Below, one piece after another: positions 46,779-51,345 of a stretch of DNA of 51,345 nucleotides; the stretch's first letter is position 1; every line of letters begins with the position of its first letter. The stretch covers positions 1 through 51,345 of the forward strand of contig NZ_CAJQOO010000038.1 in NCBI RefSeq assembly GCF_905480005.1, given 5' to 3'. This stretch comes from an uncultured Maricaulis sp. (GTDB lineage: Bacteria; Pseudomonadota; Alphaproteobacteria; Caulobacterales; Maricaulaceae). The notes under the pieces are model-generated. The model was not told where the DNA came from, searched no databases, and saw only the letters and a program-made list of their open reading frames with translations. The position numbers and the translations under genes were made by a program.

Positions 46779-47933
46779 CTAGCGCGACACCCGGACCAGA
46801 CGTCCGTCCGCCTCGTCGGTGAGCAGCCAGATCGCGCCGTCCGGCGCGACGCGGACATCGCGGATGCGTGCCTCGAGTTCGCCGAAAAGGATTTCCTCGC
46901 CGACCACCTCTCCGGCCTCCAGATCCACCCGGCGGACATGGCCGGACGGGGTATCGGCATCGCCGGCGATCAGGGCCGCGACGAGGAGGTCGCCCTCCCA
47001 TTCAGGAAACATGTCACCGCGATAGAGCGCCATCCCGGCTGGCGCGATGGAGGGCGTCCAGGCGTGGAGAGGCTCGATCATGCCGTCATAGGTGTCGAAC
47101 GGCGTGACCAGGGCGCCGGTGTAATCCGTGCCCTGGCTGACAATTGGCCAGCCGTAATTCCGGCCTTCGATGAGAATATTGATCTCGTCGCCGCCGCGCG
47201 GCCCGTGCTCATTGGCGTAGAGAACGCCATCAACCGCATCGTACAGCACCGCCTGGGGGTTGCGGTGTCCGATGGAGAAAATACCGGGCGCAGCGCCCTC
47301 AAACGGCGAGGGCATCGGCTCGCCGTCGAGGGTCAGGCGTACGAAGCTTCCAAGATGACTGGCGGGGTTCTGGGCCTGTTCTCGAAAGTCAAAGCCGTCA
47401 CCAATGCCCAGGACCAAGGTCTCGGGAATGGGGGCATGACTGCCCGCCCGATGACCCGTGATACCACCCGGCAAGAAGGTGATCCGACCTCCATAATGAA
47501 CATTGGACCGCCGATGCGGTGCCGCCTCGAACAAGGTCTCGAAATCGCTCAGGGCCTCGCCTTCAATCCGGCCCCGCCCCAGATAGAGCGTGTTGTCGTA
47601 GGGCTCACCGGCCGACCAGGTCAGAAAGACTTCGCCATCGGTGGCAAAGTCGGGAGAGATCGCCACGTCCAGCAGCCCGCCCTGACCGGACCACAACACC
47701 GCCGGCACACCATTGACGGGGTCGGAGACCTCGCCGTCGGGCGTCACGATCCGCAGCCGCCCGGGCTTCTCGGTGACCAGCATGCGGCCATCGGGCAGGA
47801 AGGCGAGGCTCCAGGGGTATTCCAGTCCTTCGACCACGGTTGCCAGTTGCGGCGCTTCACCCGCCGACTGCCCGGTAGCGGGGCCCGTCACGACAGCCGC
47901 GGCCAGAATCAGACTTGCCCAGATCATGCGCAT
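46779..47933 (-). CDS. PQQ-dependent aldose sugar dehydrogenase (YliI-like)
   Basis: 384-residue secreted six-bladed beta-propeller of the GDH-B/YliI family, which oxidises aldoses with PQQ in the periplasm. Signal peptide at 1-22; then GLEYPWSLAFLPDGRMLVTEKPGRLRIV, GQGGLLDVAISPDF, LYANEHGPRGGDEINIL and NYGWPIVSQG, all family landmarks. GGGAG lies seven bases before the first ATG. PQQ-synthesis genes are not in the window. Confidence 0.9.
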   Translation of the reverse strand: MRMIWASLILAAAVVTGPATGQSAGEAPQLATVVEGLEYPWSLAFLPDGRMLVTEKPGRLRIVTPDGEVSDPVNGVPAVLWSGQGGLLDVAISPDFATDGEVFLTWSAGEPYDNTLYLGRGRIEGEALSDFETLFEAAPHRRSNVHYGGRITFLPGGITGHRAGSHAPIPETLVLGIGDGFDFREQAQNPASHLGSFVRLTLDGEPMPSPFEGAAPGIFSIGHRNPQAVLYDAVDGVLYANEHGPRGGDEINILIEGRNYGWPIVSQGTDYTGALVTPFDTYDGMIEPLHAWTPSIAPAGMALYRGDMFPEWEGDLLVAALIAGDADTPSGHVRRVDLEAGEVVGEEILFGELEARIRDVRVAPDGAIWLLTDEADGRLVRVSR

Positions 47934-48015
47934 CGCGCCACTCCCGAATTGTCGTCACCGGCGCCACCCTATAGGCTCTGCGAATGGCTGTAGAGGACCC
48001 GATTGGGTCAGGAAT

Positions 48016-48474
48016 ATGAACCGGTTTCGCATCACGGCAAGTTATCTGGCCGCCGTCCTTGTCGGCACAATTCTTGTCAGCCTGACCAATACGCATATCG
48101 ATCTGCAGGCCCTGATCGCGATTGGGGCGGAAATTCCGCTCACCGTTCGCCTCGACGCCATTGCGCGCGATCTGGCCGGGTTCGGACCGACGCTGGGCGC
48201 GCTGACGGCGATCGGATTCGCCATCGCCTTGCCGGTCGCCGGCCTGATCGCCAGACGACTCGGACCGGGTTGGCGGTCTGTAGGCTTTTTTCTCGCAGGT
48301 GCCGTCGCCATCATCGTGATGATTTCGGCGATCACGATTTACTATCGTGCGGTTCTGGGATCGCTGATCACCCCTGTCGCCTCAAGTCGCGAGATCAGTG
48401 GCTTGCTGATGCTGTCCCTCGGCGGAGGCGTCGCCGGGCTTCTGTTCTCACGGCTCAAACCGGCCGCACATTAA
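48016..48474 (+). CDS. Small four-helix membrane protein
   Basis: 152 residues, not recognised. About four hydrophobic segments: SYLAAVLVGTILVSL (8-22), FGPTLGALTAIGFAIALPVAGLIA (56-79), GFFLAGAVAIIVMISAITIYY (89-109) and a glycine-rich final one (LMLSLGGGVAGLLF). AGGA precedes the ATG by four bases. A small inverted repeat GACCC-GATT-GGGTC (47996-48009) sits directly in front of the ribosome site. The gene stands alone. Confidence 0.75.
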   Translation: MNRFRITASYLAAVLVGTILVSLTNTHIDLQALIAIGAEIPLTVRLDAIARDLAGFGPTLGALTAIGFAIALPVAGLIARRLGPGWRSVGFFLAGAVAIIVMISAITIYYRAVLGSLITPVASSREISGLLMLSLGGGVAGLLFSRLKPAAH

Positions 48475-48581
48475 CTGCGTCATCGCGCATTCGACTCAAT
48501 TGCATCTCGAATACCCCTGTTCCGGCAGACCGATCCTTAAATCGCCCCTGCCTAGCCTGCAGGTCACGAAGAGGGATGCCG

Positions 48582-49787
48582 ATGACACGTATTCGCGAAA
48601 CCGTCCGGTCCGATCTGCGCAATATCGTCAAGGGCGGCGCGACCTCCCGCATCCTCGACCTGCATTCGATCGCCCGCCGCCATGGCGAGTATGACGCCCA
48701 TGCCGACAATCCCTTCTTCCTGAATTCCCGGCTCAATCGCTGCTTCATCGTCAAGCACACAGTGCGTGCCCACGAACGCCCCTATGTCATGTCGAGCCAG
48801 CCCGTGGTGACGAAGGTTCTCGTACCACTCGCGCATGATGACCTCGCCCTGGGTGGGCATGCGGTTTTCGTCGAGGAAATCGGTTTCGCCAGCAAGATGC
48901 GCACCCTGTTCGAGAGCAAGCAGGAACCCCATCTGATGGATCTGGACATGATCCGTCTGCGCGAGCTGGCAGGCCTGCCCTCCTTCGACCCCTTTCTCCT
49001 GGCCGAACGCTTCCGGGATCATGTGCGCCCCATCGATGAGTGCTATTTCGATATCACCGATGCCGAGGCGGAGCGGATGGAGCAATCCGTCGCCCAGCAG
49101 ATCGCCTCGGTCGTGGCCCTGGCCTTCGGGACCAGTGATGCCGACCGCGATGATGATCGGGCCATGCGCTTCACGCGCCAGCTCCTGCCCGGAGACCTGG
49201 ATGGCCGCATGCAGGCCTTGCGGAAATCCCTCGACATGACCGAGATCGAATTCAAGACCGGCATCTTCGGCTGGAAGGGCATTCTCTACTATCGCTGGAG
49301 CATGGGCGAAGCGCTCGGCGCGCTGAAATCCTTCCTCAACGAGCTCAAGGCCGTGAGTATCGTCGGCGCCTCTGATCACGAGTATAACGAGCTGCAGCAC
49401 ATGCGCCGGAGAATCATCGAGGAAACCCGACATCGCTGGAAAAGCCTCACATCGGTGATGGAGGAGTATGAGCAGGTCTTCGCGCGCTTCTGCCGCGGTG
49501 AGGACGCCAATGGCTTCAGGAAATTCCTGCTCAAGGCACCGAGCCTTTTCTATGATGTCGGCAGCGATCTGTCGGTCGTCAGCCATATCCCGGGCTATTG
49601 GACCTATTGGTCCAAGCAAAATGCCAAGGGTTTCCTGCAGGCCCGTGAGGCCGTGATGCTGTTCTCTGACTTCATTGCCAGTGTCACCCGGGTTTCTCCG
49701 GGTCGTGAACCCGACCTGGATGGCACCCGCCGGCGCACGCATTCCCTCATTCCCCACCCGGTCGTTCAGGCCGTCAACGCCGCCTGA
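48582..49787 (+). CDS. Uncharacterised cytosolic protein, tandem paralogue 1
   Basis: 401 residues; I do not recognise the family. No signal peptide or membrane segment. Shared with the next gene: TSRILDLHSI near the start, IVKHTVRAHER, VVTKVLVP, LRELAGLPSFDPFLLAERF, FGWKGILYYRW, FLLKAPSLFYDVGSDLS and SHIPGYWTYW. The middle is helical and charged (EETRHRWKSLTSVMEEYEQVF). The ATG at 48582 has GAGGG six bases upstream; an ATG at 48576 abuts it. The C-terminal tail (about 380-401) is unique to this copy. It may be a regulatory or scaffold protein, but no catalytic motif is evident. Confidence 0.8.
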   Translation: MTRIRETVRSDLRNIVKGGATSRILDLHSIARRHGEYDAHADNPFFLNSRLNRCFIVKHTVRAHERPYVMSSQPVVTKVLVPLAHDDLALGGHAVFVEEIGFASKMRTLFESKQEPHLMDLDMIRLRELAGLPSFDPFLLAERFRDHVRPIDECYFDITDAEAERMEQSVAQQIASVVALAFGTSDADRDDDRAMRFTRQLLPGDLDGRMQALRKSLDMTEIEFKTGIFGWKGILYYRWSMGEALGALKSFLNELKAVSIVGASDHEYNELQHMRRRIIEETRHRWKSLTSVMEEYEQVFARFCRGEDANGFRKFLLKAPSLFYDVGSDLSVVSHIPGYWTYWSKQNAKGFLQAREAVMLFSDFIASVTRVSPGREPDLDGTRRRTHSLIPHPVVQAVNAA

Positions 49788-49976
49788 CGCTTCCCTATCC
49801 CCACCCTCGTCCCGCCCACCACGGGCCGCCGGCCCCGGCCGCGCGGCTCGTCGGATTCAGGACACGCAGCCGGCCAAGGCGCTGACTTCATAATATATGA
49901 TCCGCCGCGTCAGCGACGGTTACCGGTCGGCGACACGTCCTCGATTAGCCTTGCCTGGTGTGGGCTCGGATTGAAC
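49788..49976. other. Spacer between the tandem paralogues with an inverted repeat
   Basis: 189 bp without a gene. Arms CGCTGAC (49880-49886) and GTCAGCG (49909-49915) enclose an AT-rich stretch containing TAATATATGATC, which could be a promoter core of the second paralogue or an operator. No terminator with a T run follows the first paralogue. Confidence 0.4.
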
Positions 49977-51107
49977 ATGGACGCAAATCTAACGCGAATT
50001 GTGCAGGGTGGCGGGACGACGCGGATTCTCGACCTCTATTCGATCACCCGTGCACACAAGCATGATCTCGATTTCGATCAGCGCCCGGTCTTCAAGAATC
50101 CCAAGCTCAATCACAGCTTCCTCATCAAGCACACTGTGCGGCCGCACGAACGCGCCTTGATGTCGGTCGATGCGGCCGTCGTCACCAAGGTGATCATTCC
50201 AGTCTCCATCGACGACCTCGGCATGGGCGGTCACTCGCTGTTTGTCGAGGAAAGACGCGGCCTGGCGAAGTTGCGCCTGTTTCTCGACCTGACGGTCGAA
50301 GGCGGCGACAATATTGATGACGATCTCACCCGCCTTCGCGAACTCGCGAAGCTTCCATCCTTCGATCCCTTTCTGCTGGCGGACCGCTTCTTGAAACATG
50401 AGCGGCCGGTCGACCCGCGGTATCTCCAGATCGCGCCAAAGGAACGCAAGGCCATGCAGGCCTATGTGGCGAGGCAGATTGCCGGCGTGGTCGGCCTTGC
50501 TTTCGGACGCGAGAATCTCGCCGAGGACGACGCCCGCGCCATGAAGTTCGCGGTCGAGATCATCGAGGGGAATGACACCGCCAAGATGAACGCGCTGCGC
50601 CAGACGCTCGGCATGACACCCGAGGAGTTTGCCGACGGCATGTACGGCTGGAAGGGTGTGCTTTACTACCGCTGGAAGCTGCACGATGCGACGGATCGGC
50701 TCCGGAAATTTGTCATCGAAATGGATGATGTGATCATTCGCGGCGTGACCCCGAGCGAACGACAGCAGATCAATGAGATCCAGCGTCTCATCCTCAGGGA
50801 AACCCGCCAGCGCTGGGCAGCACTGATCTCCGTTCTCGACGGCTTCCAACAAGAATTCGACCGGTTCTGCAGTAGCGGAAACGCCGAAACCATTCGCGAC
50901 TTCCTGCTCAAGGCTGACAGTTATTTCTACCATCTGGGCAGCGACCTGTCGGCGCTGAGCCATGTGACCTCCTATTGGGAATACTGGTGGCGACATCGCG
51001 ATCCCGACTCACTTTCGGCGCGTGATGCGATGGAGATTTTTCCGGCATTCCTGCGAAGCCTCATCCGCGACAGGGGCGACGGGGTTCCCAAGGTTCTCGT
51101 CACCTGA
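49977..51107 (+). CDS. Uncharacterised cytosolic protein, tandem paralogue 2
   Basis: 376 residues, homologous to the preceding gene along its length: TTRILDLYSI, LIKHTVRPHER, VVTKVIIP, LRELAKLPSFDPFLLADRF, YGWKGVLYYRW, FLLKADSYFYHLGSDLS and SHVTSYWEYWW. It lacks the first copy's extra N-terminal residues and its C-terminal tail. No membrane segment, no known catalytic motif. The ATG at 49977 is preferred over a TTG at 49971, with GGCTCGGA upstream. A terminator follows at about 51164. The retained invariant blocks in both copies argue for a real functional core. Confidence 0.8.
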   Translation: MDANLTRIVQGGGTTRILDLYSITRAHKHDLDFDQRPVFKNPKLNHSFLIKHTVRPHERALMSVDAAVVTKVIIPVSIDDLGMGGHSLFVEERRGLAKLRLFLDLTVEGGDNIDDDLTRLRELAKLPSFDPFLLADRFLKHERPVDPRYLQIAPKERKAMQAYVARQIAGVVGLAFGRENLAEDDARAMKFAVEIIEGNDTAKMNALRQTLGMTPEEFADGMYGWKGVLYYRWKLHDATDRLRKFVIEMDDVIIRGVTPSERQQINEIQRLILRETRQRWAALISVLDGFQQEFDRFCSSGNAETIRDFLLKADSYFYHLGSDLSALSHVTSYWEYWWRHRDPDSLSARDAMEIFPAFLRSLIRDRGDGVPKVLVT

Positions 51108-51163
51108 CCGGCGACGCCGCCCGGCAATACCGATTGACCGGGGTCGACCCGATCGCGGACAAG

Positions 51164-51196
51164 AAAAAGGCCGACCTAGTGAGGCCGGCCTTTTCC
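51164..51196. terminator. Terminator between convergent genes
   Basis: AAAAAGGCCG and CGGCCTTTTC arms, with GGCC elements inside the loop, give a hairpin with a T run on the plus strand and a complementary A run that works on the other strand. It lies between paralogue 2 and the minus-strand gene ending at 51217. Confidence 0.75.
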
Positions 51197-51216
51197 AGTC
51201 CCGTCGAGAGCCCGGT

Positions 51217-51345
51217 CTACTCGATTGTCACCGGCATCAGATTGTCGTCTGAATTGCGGTCGATCAGCTTGTTGTAGGGGTCGATGCCGGCATAGAGCGG
51301 CTCTTCATCCACAATCAGCTCGATGCGCATCGTGGTCTCGTCGAT
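51217..51345 (-). CDS. C-terminal end of a probable M1 aminopeptidase/ABC permease protein
   Basis: Minus-strand frame open from the window edge to a TAG at 51217-51219, giving the last 42 residues. The sequence has ELIVDEEPLYAGIDPYNKLIDRNSDDN, a tail I associate with large fused ABC-permease/M1 aminopeptidase proteins of Caulobacterales and xanthomonads. Identity rests on this tail alone. Confidence 0.55.
   Translation of the reverse strand: MDETTMRIELIVDEEPLYAGIDPYNKLIDRNSDDNLMPVTIE

Noticed and set aside
47996-48009. GACCC-GATT-GGGTC repeat, with partial look-alikes near 26828 and 31862
   Set aside because: The other occurrences lack one arm and their contexts differ; 5-bp arms are expected by chance in GC-rich DNA.

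Overview
This is a GC-rich, gene-dense chromosomal window from a Gram-negative heterotrophic alphaproteobacterium. The best guess is a Maricaulis-like member of the Caulobacterales/Hyphomonadaceae. Reasons: a SAM-II type methionine riboswitch (an alphaproteobacterial class), Tad-type envelope proteins, a UDP-sulfoquinovose synthase, periplasmic M16 peptidases and lipoproteins, and ORF style. The genus is inference only. I see no tRNA, rRNA, insertion sequence, prophage or CRISPR array. The content looks like stable core genome with lineage-specific genes mixed in.

Layout. 1-5.5 kb: tail of a secreted protein, the glycolytic cluster gap-pgk-fda (minus strand), then a divergent UDP-sulfoquinovose synthase for sulfolipid. 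5.5-9.3 kb: a DUF1800/DUF1501 pair (the second with a Tat signal), convergent with an ArgE-like M20 deacetylase. 9.4-12.6 kb: two tandem TadG-like vWA proteins. 12.6-18.1 kb (minus): FKBP lipoprotein, M16 lipoprotein peptidase, orphan fused Dpp/Opp-type ATPase. 18.4-21.8 kb: a soluble seven-PAS histidine kinase. 21.8-25.2 kb (minus): a MacA-LolD/MacB-type tripartite exporter whose adaptor carries an LTPDQ-type helical insert. 25.4-30.7 kb: a small membrane protein with a membrane-anchored AraC regulator, a lipoprotein, YjdM/PhnA and a second M16 peptidase. 30.9-33.5 kb (minus): an SDR oxidoreductase and a hybrid sensor kinase.

33.7-37.0 kb holds the clearest regulatory story. An operon hom-metX-metB for methionine synthesis is preceded by a sigma70-like promoter, a near-perfect 22-bp palindrome lying between its -35 and -10, and, starting at the predicted transcription start, a SAM-II aptamer. 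This suggests two layers of methionine control.

37-51 kb: a double-CDGSH/glutamate-synthase-like fusion and glpK (minus), a monoacylglycerol-lipase-like hydrolase divergent from glpK, an HI0933-type flavoprotein, an RND adaptor/pump pair, a PQQ-type sugar dehydrogenase, a small membrane protein, two tandem paralogues of a cytosolic family I do not recognise (48.6-51.1 kb), and the C-terminal end of a probable M1 aminopeptidase/ABC-permease protein cut by the window edge.

The best candidates for something undescribed are the tandem unknown paralogues, the double-CDGSH-FMN fusion, the adaptor with the built-in LTPDQ hairpin, and the dual operator/riboswitch leader of the met operon.
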